Source: Bacillota bacterium
GTDB taxonomy: Bacteria; Bacillota; Tb-RUG-66
Direction: 5' to 3'
DNA length: 10,292 nt
Assembly: GCA_016288255.1 (NCBI GenBank)
Contig: JAEEYS010000128.1
Coordinates: forward strand, 1-10,292
Shown here: one piece after another, positions 1-5,535 of the stretch
Numbering within the stretch: position 1 is the first letter of the stretch
Layout of the letters: the number at the start of each line of letters is the position of its first letter
The notes under the pieces: generated by a model
What the model was told of the DNA's origin: nothing
What the model saw: only the letters and a program-made list of their open reading frames with translations
The model's database searches: none
Translations under genes and position numbers: made by a program

Positions 1-1
1 A

Positions 2-307
2 AAAGATGATGTTCCAGAATTTCAAACCGGGGATACACTGCAGGTTCATTTTAAAGTAAAAGAAGGTAACCGGGAAAGAATACAGGTCTTTGAAGGTTAT
101 GTTTTAAAATCCAGAGGAACCGGTATCAATAAAATGGTAACAGTCAGAAGGATCTCTAACGGCGTTGGCGTGGAAAGAACATTCCATGTGCATTCACCAA
201 AAGTAGAAAAGATCGTTTTGGTACGGAAAGGCAAAGTAAGAAGATCCAGATTGTATTATATGAGAGCTTTGAGAGGAAAAGCAACCAGAATCAAAGAAAA
301 AAGATAA
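2..307 (+). CDS. rplS: 50S ribosomal protein L19, 3' part (5' end outside window)
   Basis: This is the C-terminal 101 residues of ribosomal protein L19, a large-subunit protein at the 30S-50S interface. The frame is open from base 2 and ends at TAA (305-307), followed at once by a second in-frame stop, TGA. Family hallmarks seen are [13 protein letters not shown], the basic stretch [23 protein letters not shown] and the C-terminal [20 protein letters not shown]19 is usually about 115 residues, so only some 15 N-terminal residues are missing. A hairpin terminator follows within 10 bases, so the transcript very likely ends here and the next gene is separate. The identification is essentially certain. 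Confidence 0.97.
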   Translation, partial: KDDVPEFQTGDTLQVHFKVKEGNRERIQVFEGYVLKSRGTGINKMVTVRRISNGVGVERTFHVHSPKVEKIVLVRKGKVRRSRLYYMRALRGKATRIKEKR

Positions 308-315
308 TGATACAG

Positions 316-348
316 AAAAATGGGGCAAAATTGCCCCATTTTTATCTT
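316..348 (+). terminator. Intrinsic terminator after rplS
   Basis: TGGGGCAA (321-328) pairs with TTGCCCCA (331-338). Flanking A5 and T5 runs extend the stem to 13 pairs, and the T-rich tail runs on (TTTTTATCTT). With A and T runs on either side it could work in both directions. It starts 8 bases after the rplS stop. Confidence 0.88.
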
Positions 349-385
349 ATCCGGAGGAAATTCCAAAGGATTTGTTCCGGATAGG
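346..385. repeat. Inverted repeat upstream of the DUF1287 gene
   Basis: TATCCGGA (348-355) and TCCGGATA (376-383) form an exact 8-base inverted repeat. Inside it, AAAT/ATTT and CC/GG can continue the stem around a three-base AAA loop. No T-run follows on the + strand, so it does not look like a terminator. It could be an operator or a structure in the leader of the downstream gene. The role is unknown. Confidence 0.5.
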
Positions 386-442
386 ATAAAAAAGAAAAAA
401 GGAAACTGCTTGCAGATAACACGGATGCGAGGAGAGGAAAAC

Positions 443-1093
443 ATGAAAAAGAAAATTCGAATCGCTTTTGGGATCCTATTGATCTTGATCGCTCTGGCAG
501 CGCTCTATCGATATAACATCTTTCCCCATGGGCAGTATACGAACCAAGATTTTCATATTGAGACCTATTTCAGCAGTGTGGACAAAGATCAAGACGGGAT
601 AGACGATCAGACCGATCTCTTGGAAAACGTAAGAAAATATATCAAAACAAAACCGAAATATAAAAGCAAATATTATGAATCGGGTTATCCGGACGATGGA
701 TACGGGGTTTGCACCGACGTGGTGGCTTTTGGCTTAAAAGGCGCGGGATATGATCTGATGGAACTGGTAAATGAAGACATCATAAAGAACAAAGAAAACT
801 ATTCTGTTTCGTCTCCGGATAAAAAGATCGATTTCAGAAGAGTGAAAAATTTAAATGTCTATTTTCAAAACCACAGTATCTCCCTTACGACCGATCTTTC
901 CAAAATAGAAGAATGGCAGGGAGGAGATATTGTTGTGTTTCAAAAGCATATCGGGATCATATCGGACAAAAGGAACAAAAACGGTGTGCCTTTTTTGATC
1001 CATCATGCCAATCCCGTACAGATCCATTATGAAGAAGATGTTTTGGAACGATACGGGCAAGAGGCGATCATCGGACATTACAGGATCAGCTGA
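443..1093 (+). CDS. DUF1287 family protein, membrane-anchored, probably extracytoplasmic
   Basis: The 216-residue product has a short basic N-terminus (MKKKIRIA) and one hydrophobic segment at about residues 8-22, suggesting an uncleaved signal anchor with the rest outside the membrane. The body matches DUF1287, a family I believe is related to NlpC/P60-like cysteine hydrolases. Visible landmarks are GVCTD (88-92, candidate nucleophile Cys90), WQGGDIVVF (159-167), HIGIISDKR (169-177, candidate His169), LIHH (185-188) and GHYRIS at the end. Residues 47-55 read DKDQDGIDD, a calcium-loop-like DxDxDG motif of the kind seen in EF-hand or thrombospondin type 3 repeats. The ATG at 443 is chosen because GAGGAGAGG precedes it at good spacing; an in-frame ATG at 320 lies inside the rplS terminator and is rejected. 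Peptidoglycan or peptide hydrolysis is an inference only. No obvious promoter was found and no terminator follows. Confidence 0.8.
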   Translation: MKKKIRIAFGILLILIALAALYRYNIFPHGQYTNQDFHIETYFSSVDKDQDGIDDQTDLLENVRKYIKTKPKYKSKYYESGYPDDGYGVCTDVVAFGLKGAGYDLMELVNEDIIKNKENYSVSSPDKKIDFRRVKNLNVYFQNHSISLTTDLSKIEEWQGGDIVVFQKHIGIISDKRNKNGVPFLIHHANPVQIHYEEDVLERYGQEAIIGHYRIS

Positions 1094-1423
1094 AGACTTC
1101 CTGTTAAAAAATAAAAACACAGATCATAAAAAGACAGAAAAAGATTGTGGAAATAAAAAAATAGAAATACAATAAATAATAGAGCAGATGGACAAATATA
1201 CGAACGATTTGACAAATATTTGAAGACTGCTGCATGGAACTGAACTTTTTTGATTTTATATCCAAAACTTTTTCTGGCTTTGGCTTTTTTTAGTCGTCGT
1301 ATTGTTATGAAAACGTGGCAGACTGCGTAGAAGACATCATCGTAAAGAATTTTTAGAAAATAGAAAACCGGATCGCAAAGAACTTACTTTTCGGAAAGTT
1401 TGATCGAAGCTTTGGAGAATAGC
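1094..1423. other. A/T-rich intergenic stretch, possibly decayed coding DNA
   Basis: This stretch of about 330 bases has no convincing intact gene. Bases 1094-1290 are A/T-rich with stops in all frames. A consensus-like TTGACA occurs at 1209-1214 but has no matching -10 box. From 1294 to 1422 one + frame is open except for a single TAG at 1354 and contains protein-like text (ENVADCVEDIIVKNF, then KIENRIAKNLLFGKF). It has no start codon or ribosome binding site, so it could be the tail of a decayed gene. No strong hairpin terminator is visible. Confidence 0.5.
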
Positions 1424-1723
1424 ATGATAGAAAATATCAAAAAAAATGAAGAAAAATTGGATAGGGTCCTGAATATTCTTTCCGCGTTGGAAACGGCCAT
1501 AGACCAGCTCAAAGAGGAAGAAAACGCGATAAAAGAGATCAACGCTTATTACGGCAGTCAAGAATGGTTTCGGGATGTAGAAGATTTTGACAGCGGCAAA
1601 ATAGAGCGGATCAAAGCGGGGGTTTTAAGTGAAGACGCCGTTTGGAACATGAATGAGAGGATTAAAGAATTGACAGCGGAGTTAAACGAGATCGCTGTCA
1701 ATATTTTTCATGATGAGAAATAG
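1424..1723 (+). CDS. DUF4298 domain protein
   Basis: This 99-residue, cytoplasmic-looking, acidic and helical protein matches DUF4298, a small family of unknown function common in Firmicutes. The diagnostic parts are AYYGSQEWF (41-49) and the acidic stretch leading into GVLSEDAVW (66-74). Residues 1-40 and 75-95 have the heptad-like hydrophobic pattern of long helices or a coiled coil. The ATG at 1424 is chosen because GGAG (1414-1417) lies 6 bases upstream. A TTG at 1400 would add eight residues but has no ribosome binding site. The gene appears single: 130 bases separate its end from the next likely start, and no terminator is obvious. I cannot assign a function. Confidence 0.82.
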   Translation: MIENIKKNEEKLDRVLNILSALETAIDQLKEEENAIKEINAYYGSQEWFRDVEDFDSGKIERIKAGVLSEDAVWNMNERIKELTAELNEIAVNIFHDEK

Positions 1724-1728
1724 AAAGC

Positions 1729-1812
1729 TTGTACAACAGGAACAGAAAAATGTTATTTTGTGGAACGACTGTATATGAATTTTTCCACTCTCGGATCATG
1801 TCCTGTTATTTT
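1729..1812 (+). promoter_or_regulatory. Candidate promoter/operator region of the XRE regulator
   Basis: Two copies of TGTTATTTT, resembling an extended -10 element, lie at 1751-1759 and 1804-1812. A palindrome TTGTACAA lies at 1729-1736. AACAGGA (1735-1741) and TCCTGTT (1801-1807) form a spaced inverted repeat. XRE repressors often bind symmetric sites over their own promoters, so this is a plausible self-regulatory region. No clean -35 box at normal spacing was found. Confidence 0.3.
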
Positions 1813-1855
1813 TGTTTCAGAAACCATAAAATTTCTTTTAGAAAGGGATGATTTT

Positions 1856-2344
1856 ATGGATCAAATTCAAATTGGAAGATTTATTGCAAGCTGCAGAAAA
1901 GAAAAAAATTTGACACAAGAGCAGTTGGCAGAAAAATTGGGCGTGACATCCAAATCAATCAGCAGATGGGAAAACGGAAGGAATATGCCGGATTTATCCT
2001 TGTTTCATCCATTATGTGATGAATTGGACATAACGATAAATGATTTGATACAAGGAAAAAAATTAAGCGTGGAGGAACAGAAAAAATACTCCGATCAAAA
2101 TGCGTTTTCCGTGTTGATGACAAAAAAGGAACTGGAAAACATGCAATTGTTAACGGAGATCTTAATAGTGGCAGGGATTGTTATCACCATGACACTGACA
2201 AAAGTTTTGGCAGTAACTGCCCTGCAAAAAATCGTCACTTTAGGTTTGGGGACATTTATCTGGGGATTCGGGATTTTTTTAAGAGTAAAATTAAGAAAAG
2301 CTCATGAAAGATTAAAAACCGAAGAAGAAACAGGTCTTTTTTAA
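1856..2344 (+). CDS. XRE-family DNA-binding regulator with C-terminal membrane helices
   Basis: The 162-residue protein starts with a Cro/CI-type helix-turn-helix domain at about residues 5-65. Its core is LTQEQLAEKLGVTSKSISRWENG (19-41 region), followed by MPDLSLFHPLCDELDITINDLI. After a charged linker (66-95), two hydrophobic segments at about 98-120 and 124-144 look membrane-spanning, and the tail is charged. It is thus probably a DNA-binding regulator tethered to the membrane. The ATG at 1856 is preceded by AAAGGG at suitable spacing and starts exactly at the domain. A GTG at 1760 would add 32 unrelated residues and is rejected. The next gene starts 14 bases after the stop and encodes a membrane protein, so the two are likely co-transcribed and may interact. 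Target genes are unknown; self-regulation is likely. Confidence 0.85.
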   Translation: MDQIQIGRFIASCRKEKNLTQEQLAEKLGVTSKSISRWENGRNMPDLSLFHPLCDELDITINDLIQGKKLSVEEQKKYSDQNAFSVLMTKKELENMQLLTEILIVAGIVITMTLTKVLAVTALQKIVTLGLGTFIWGFGIFLRVKLRKAHERLKTEEETGLF

Positions 2345-2358
2345 AGAGGTGTTCAAAT

Positions 2359-2841
2359 ATGCGGGAAGAAAAACTGTATAATATCATTTTTCCGATCTAT
2401 ATGTTATGGCTCGTACCGCCGATTTTCTTTTTATTTGCCGCGCTGAACTTCATTATAGACAGCCTGGTTATTTTAGCGGCGGAAAAAGCGCTGAAGATTG
2501 ATGAGATTTTTTCAAAATACAAAAAAGTGATCTTAAAAGCATGGGCTTTTGGATTTATAGCGGATTTTATCGGCGCTTTGTTTTTATTCGGTGTCAGTAA
2601 TCTATTGGATCATTTGAAAATTCCTATTACGTATCATATCGCATACAATCCTTTCGGGAATGTCTATGCTTTCTTGGTAACGATATTGGGGATATTGATC
2701 GCCAGCATTTTGATTTACGTGTTCGATAAAAAGATCAGTTTTAAAAAAGTGGAATGGTCTGAAAGGGAAAAAAAGATCATGGCGTTGGTTATGGCGATTG
2801 CAACCGCCCCGTATTTGTTTTTACTGCCGTATGCTGCTTGA
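2359..2841 (+). CDS. Multi-pass membrane protein of unknown function, paired with XRE regulator
   Basis: This 160-residue, very hydrophobic protein has about four to five membrane segments: roughly 8-43 (one long or two short helices, containing FPIYMLWLVPP and NFIIDSLVIL), 58-82, 100-122 and 138-158. Basic loops lie around 52-60 and 124-140 (KKISFKK, EREKK). AGAGGTG lies 8 bases upstream of the ATG. It follows the XRE-family regulator by 14 bases, a common Firmicute arrangement in which a membrane-tailed regulator precedes a small integral membrane protein. A sensor, transporter-like or anti-regulator role would be inference; no catalytic motif is visible. No terminator follows and the next gene begins 229 bases downstream. 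Confidence 0.75.
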   Translation: MREEKLYNIIFPIYMLWLVPPIFFLFAALNFIIDSLVILAAEKALKIDEIFSKYKKVILKAWAFGFIADFIGALFLFGVSNLLDHLKIPITYHIAYNPFGNVYAFLVTILGILIASILIYVFDKKISFKKVEWSEREKKIMALVMAIATAPYLFLLPYAA

Positions 2842-3070
2842 CGGAAAAAAGATAACGGCGCAGACGAAAGGGATACAAAATGGATCATAGGCAGTTTTCT
2901 ATAGGAAAATAAAACGTCTTGAAAAGAAAAAATAAAAATCACTGGAAACAGTGGTATCAAGAAGAACAAATCAAGATCATACAAAAGATAAAAAGAATTG
3001 GTAAAAATATAAATCACTGCGTATCAAAAATTTGGGAAAAGCAGGAAGCGGAAGCAAAGGAGAGAAAAAA

Positions 3071-3592
3071 ATGACACTGAGACGAAAAGCGAGCTATAAA
3101 GACAAAAAGAGTTTTGTGATTTATTTTAGCAGAGCGGATGAAAACTATGCCGTCGGTTATATCGATAAAGGCAATACGGAAGTGGTTGCCGAATACATCA
3201 GCGAGATCACGGGCGCGGACCGGTTTTTGGTCGAACCGGCAAACCCGTATGCGAAGGACTATAATACTTGTATTGAAGAAGCAAAAGAAAGACAGGCAAA
3301 ACATGACGCGCCTATAGTAGAAAGCATTCCCGACATCAGCGGGTATGAAGTGATCTATATCGGAGCGCCTGTTTACTGGGGCGTGATGCCGGAAGAAATG
3401 GTGACCGCTTTAAAAGAGATCGATTTTGCCGGCAAAACCATAAGACCGTTTACGACCCATGAGGGATCGGGATTAGGGAGTATTCCCGGACAGCTCAAAA
3501 AAGTGTGCGGCGGTGCAAACGTAGTCAATGGATTGGCTATCAGGGGCACGGCTGTCAACACCGCCAAAGATAAAGTGGAAGAATGGATCTGA
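3071..3592 (+). CDS. Flavodoxin family protein (Flavodoxin_4-like)
   Basis: The 173-residue product is a flavodoxin-fold protein, expected to bind FMN and to act in the cytoplasm as an electron carrier or quinone/flavin oxidoreductase. The first strand and phosphate loop are FVIYFSRADENYAVGYIDKGNT, beginning at residue 15. This is the longer loop of a Firmicute subfamily and ends in the KGNTE that replaces the classic SGNT. Further marks are ANPYAKDYNT (57-66), VIYIGAPVYWGVMP (94-107, isoalloxazine-contact loop), DFAGKTIRPFTTHEGSGLG (118-136) and GLAIRGT (154-160). The ATG at 3071 has AAAGGAGAG just upstream; a TTG at 3032 without a ribosome binding site is rejected. It leads a tight three-gene operon with an NTF2-like protein 4 bases downstream and a cupin. 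Confidence 0.9.
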   Translation: MTLRRKASYKDKKSFVIYFSRADENYAVGYIDKGNTEVVAEYISEITGADRFLVEPANPYAKDYNTCIEEAKERQAKHDAPIVESIPDISGYEVIYIGAPVYWGVMPEEMVTALKEIDFAGKTIRPFTTHEGSGLGSIPGQLKKVCGGANVVNGLAIRGTAVNTAKDKVEEWI

Positions 3593-3596
3593 TCGT

Positions 3597-3965
3597 ATGT
3601 CCGATGAAGAAATGGTAAAACAATTGTATCTGGATCTTAGCAAAGCGAGCATCAATCAAGATACAGACGCATTAAATGAAATATTGGCAGAGGACTATAT
3701 ACTTGTCCACATGACGGGAAGGAACCAATCCAAACAAGAGTATATCCGGTCGGTCCAAAAAGGGGAGTTAAAATATTGCAGATCGATCCATGAAAGTATT
3801 ACTGTCAAAATAGAGGGGAATACAGCAAACATAGTGGGCAAAACAAAAACATTTGCTTCTCCCTTTGGGATGTCTTCCTCTTGGTGGAGATTGAAACAGG
3901 AAATAAAAGCAGAAAAAAGAAATGATAAATGGGTCATAAAAGAGTCGATCGCTTCTACTTATTAA
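3597..3965 (+). CDS. NTF2-like / SnoaL-like (DUF4440-type) protein
   Basis: The 122-residue protein fits the NTF2-like superfamily, a cone-shaped fold that binds small hydrophobic ligands or acts as isomerase, cyclase or hydrolase. Features seen are the N-terminal helix pair (YLDLSKASINQDTDALNEIL), AEDYILVHMTG (31-41), SKQEYIRSVQKGE (45-57) and a C-terminal sheet ending in EIKAEKRNDKWVIKESIAS. The ATG at 3597 lies 4 bases after the flavodoxin stop. Its ribosome binding site is weak, so translation is probably coupled. Earlier in-frame starts overlap the flavodoxin gene and add unrelated residues. The cupin gene starts 12 bases downstream. The ligand is unknown. Its partners suggest redox handling of a small organic molecule, which is an inference. 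Confidence 0.8.
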   Translation: MSDEEMVKQLYLDLSKASINQDTDALNEILAEDYILVHMTGRNQSKQEYIRSVQKGELKYCRSIHESITVKIEGNTANIVGKTKTFASPFGMSSSWWRLKQEIKAEKRNDKWVIKESIASTY

Positions 3966-3977
3966 GGGGGTGAAAGT

Positions 3978-4400
3978 ATGAGCGAAGAAAAGCGGGGAGG
4001 CGTTTTTGGGATAGGAGAGCCCAATGTTGCCTTTGCAAAGTATTTTATAGGGAACAGTTATTTAAATCCTTTGACGGACAGCAGTAAGACAAGTTTAGTC
4101 ATCGCGAATGTGACTTTTGAACCGGGATGCAGGAACAATTGGCATATCCATCAGGCCGAAAAAGGCGGCGGACAGGTTCTGATCTGCGTTGCAGGAGAAG
4201 GCTGGTATCAGGAAGAAGGAAAAGAAGCCAGAAGATTGAGACCCGGTGATGTCGTTTCCATTCCGCCGAATGTGAAACACTGGCATGGCGCTTCTGCGGA
4301 TCAGTGGTTTTCTCATTTAGCGGTGGAAGTTCCGGGAGAAGAAACATCTACCACATGGTGTGAAACGGTGTCGGATGAAGAGTATAACAGTTTGTGGTAG
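3978..4400 (+). CDS. Cupin domain protein
   Basis: The 140-residue single-domain cupin should form a small beta barrel with a bound metal. Motif 1 is G50 then H56-x-H58 (NWHIHQAEKGGGQVL), with Gln66 at the usual Glu position, and it ends in AGEGWYQ (72-78). Motif 2 is GDVVSIPPNVKHWHG (90-104) with His101 and His103. This sequence type (HIHQAEKGGGQ, then PGDVV, then HLAVEVPGE near 113-121) is common in Firmicute and enterobacterial clusters beside carboxymuconolactone decarboxylase-like and aldo-keto reductase genes, which supports small-molecule chemistry. The substrate is unknown. The ribosome binding site AAGGGGGTG precedes the ATG. It is the last gene of the flavodoxin operon, and a strong terminator begins about 30 bases after the stop. 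Confidence 0.88.
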   Translation: MSEEKRGGVFGIGEPNVAFAKYFIGNSYLNPLTDSSKTSLVIANVTFEPGCRNNWHIHQAEKGGGQVLICVAGEGWYQEEGKEARRLRPGDVVSIPPNVKHWHGASADQWFSHLAVEVPGEETSTTWCETVSDEEYNSLW

Positions 4401-4431
4401 CAAAGAGGAACGGGGAAGCCATTTTGACAGA

Positions 4432-4475
4432 AAAAATCTCTTTCGTTAAAAAAACGAAAGAGATTTTTATTTTGC
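4432..4475 (+). terminator. Strong intrinsic terminator after the cupin gene, probably bidirectional
   Basis: A perfect 16-pair stem is formed by 4432-4447 (containing ATCTCTTTCGTT) and 4453-4468 (containing AACGAAAGAGAT), with a five-base A loop and a TTTTTATTTTG tail. The A-run on the left arm gives a T-run on the minus strand, so it could also end leftward transcripts such as that of the SLH remnant. Confidence 0.93.
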
Positions 4476-4507
4476 TTATTTATTCTTTTGAACAATGATT
4501 GCGCTTA

Positions 4508-4591
4508 TCAAGAAGCGGCGCTTGTCGTATATCGATGCAGGATCGTGACGATCTGAGCTCTTGTCGCGATACCTTGCGGGTCGATCTGAAG
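4508..4591 (-). pseudogene. Remnant of the C-terminal end of an SLH-domain (S-layer homology) protein
   Basis: Reading the minus strand from 4591 down to a TGA at 4508-4510 gives LQIDPQGIATRAQIVTILHR followed by YTTSAAS and stop. This closely resembles the last SLH repeat of clostridial surface proteins, whose core is DPxGxATRAQ followed by ILxR. SLH domains hold proteins to secondary cell-wall polymers. Only about 27 residues remain: an in-frame TAA lies about 30 bases further upstream and no start codon or rest of the gene is present. It faces against all neighbours and is more GC-rich than the flanks. The terminator at 4432-4468 is placed to end its old transcript. I read it as debris from a deleted or displaced surface-protein gene. 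Confidence 0.65.
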
Positions 4592-4682
4592 TAGATTATA
4601 GCATATTATTTTAAGTTACTATACTTCTCCTGCCATCAAAAGGTCTGTGAAAACAGCTGAAATGCCAAAGTTCTTTAAAATA

Positions 4683-4691
4683 TGGTATGAT
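4683..4691 (+). promoter_or_regulatory. Extended -10 promoter of the monooxygenase operon
   Basis: TGGTATGAT matches the extended -10 form TGnTATRAT, and no good -35 box lies upstream. Transcription would start near 4698, on top of the ribosome binding site (AAGGAG 4697-4702), giving a leader of only about 13 bases. The position just ahead of a three-gene operon supports it, but an earlier promoter cannot be excluded. Confidence 0.5.
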
Positions 4692-4710
4692 AAAAGAAGG
4701 AGATGATCAT

Positions 4711-5004
4711 ATGAGCCTTATCGTAAACATTTATTATACAGGGAAAAACGGCAGTGCAAGAAAATTTGCGGAAGAAATGGTCGCAAACGGGATAGTGGAT
4801 AAAGTTCGGGCGGAAGAAGGAAATGAAAGATATGAATATTTCTTTCCCATGGAAGATCCCGAAACAGTTATGCTGATAGACAGATGGAAGGATCAAGAAG
4901 CATTGGATATCCACCATAAATCAGAGATGATGAAAGAAATAGCAGAGCTTCGTGAAAAATACAATCTTCGGATGAGAGTAGAAAAGTTTATGGAGGTCAA
5001 ATGA
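4711..5004 (+). CDS. ABM-domain putative quinol monooxygenase
   Basis: The 97-residue protein matches the antibiotic biosynthesis monooxygenase (ABM) family, small dimeric ferredoxin-like folds that include the cofactor-free quinol monooxygenase YgiN. Typical signs are the N-terminal strand SLIVNIYY, the helix GSARKFAEEMVANGIVDKVR, ERYEYFFPMEDPETVMLIDRW strands at about 39-59, and the conserved WKDQEALDIHHKSEMM helix (59-74) with the His68-His69 pair. The ATG at 4711 has AGAAGGAG 8 bases upstream. An in-frame ATG at 4687 lies within the likely -10 box and is rejected. It is the first gene of an operon: its TGA overlaps the next start. Acting with the reductase and amidohydrolase downstream suggests oxidation of an aromatic or quinol compound, which is an inference. 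Confidence 0.87.
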   Translation: MSLIVNIYYTGKNGSARKFAEEMVANGIVDKVRAEEGNERYEYFFPMEDPETVMLIDRWKDQEALDIHHKSEMMKEIAELREKYNLRMRVEKFMEVK

Positions 5005-5534
5005 TGAAAGTATTGGTTTTGGCAGGCAGCCCTCATAAAAACGGGACTTCCAATACGTTGTTGAAAGAATTTGTCAAAGGAGCGGCTTCTGTCGGAAAAG
5101 AAGTGGAAATCATTGATTTAGCTCATACCGATATCCATCCGTGTTTGGGGTGTGATGCTTGCGGCATGGGTGGCGATTGTGTTCAAAAAGATCAAGGGAA
5201 TGAAATATTAAATAAAATATTAGAATCGGACGCCCTGATCTTTGTTTCGCCGGTATATTATTACAATGTAAGCGCGCAGCTGAAAACGGCGATAGACAGG
5301 TTTTATGCAAAAACGATGCAAATAACGGACAAAAACCTAAAAGCCGGCGTTATTATGACAGCTTGGAACAATGATGACTGGACTTATGGAGCAATAGACA
5401 AATATTTTGATATATTGTTTGATTATATGCATTTTAAAAATGCGGGCAGAATCTATGGAAAAGGCTGCGGCACCGTTTCTATGATGCCGAGAAAATACGG
5501 TGAAGAAGCATATAAGCTAGGAAAGGAAATATAA
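5004..5534 (+). CDS. NAD(P)H-dependent FMN reductase / iron-sulfur-flavoprotein-like flavodoxin-fold protein
   Basis: The 176-residue flavodoxin-fold protein should bind FMN. It has VLVLAGSPHKNGTSNTL (3-19), the phosphate-binding loop of the NADPH-dependent FMN reductase family, and SPVYYYNVSAQLKTAIDRF (82-100), the flavin-contact and dimer segment. Between them is HPCLGCDACGMGGDCVQKD (45-63), with Cys47, Cys50, Cys53 and Cys59. Such a cysteine cluster resembles the site that binds an Fe-S cluster in archaeal and clostridial iron-sulfur flavoproteins, although in many relatives it may not hold one. GGAGG (4992-4996) is 7 bases from the ATG at 5004; an ATG at 5001 would add one Met at tighter spacing. 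The start overlaps the previous stop by one base, and the next gene begins 1 base after this stop. It may supply reduced flavin or reduce a quinone or nitro compound. Confidence 0.88.
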   Translation: MKVLVLAGSPHKNGTSNTLLKEFVKGAASVGKEVEIIDLAHTDIHPCLGCDACGMGGDCVQKDQGNEILNKILESDALIFVSPVYYYNVSAQLKTAIDRFYAKTMQITDKNLKAGVIMTAWNNDDWTYGAIDKYFDILFDYMHFKNAGRIYGKGCGTVSMMPRKYGEEAYKLGKEI

Positions 5535-5535
5535 T

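Noticed and set aside
320..442. N-terminal extension of the DUF1287 gene back to the ATG at 320
   Set aside because: That ATG lies inside the rplS terminator stem, the added residues are low-complexity, and the ATG at 443 has a strong ribosome binding site followed directly by a signal-anchor sequence.
1209..1237. Consensus TTGACA as a -35 box for the DUF4298 gene
   Set aside because: Nothing resembling a -10 box lies 15-19 bases downstream.
2925..2956. Possible minus-strand terminator (CACTG-TTTC-CAGTG followed by T-runs)
   Set aside because: The stem has only five pairs and no minus-strand gene lies upstream of it.
3528..3596. Longer NTF2-like protein starting inside the flavodoxin gene
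   Set aside because: The extra 23 residues do not fit the family and there is no ribosome binding site; the coupled ATG at 3597 fits the domain start.
4597..4710. Minus-strand open stretch ending in NFGISAVFTDLLMAGEV and a TAG at about 4617
   Set aside because: The text looks protein-like but spans only about 30 codons between stops, has no start signal, and overlaps the promoter and ribosome binding site of the monooxygenase gene. It is too short to call.
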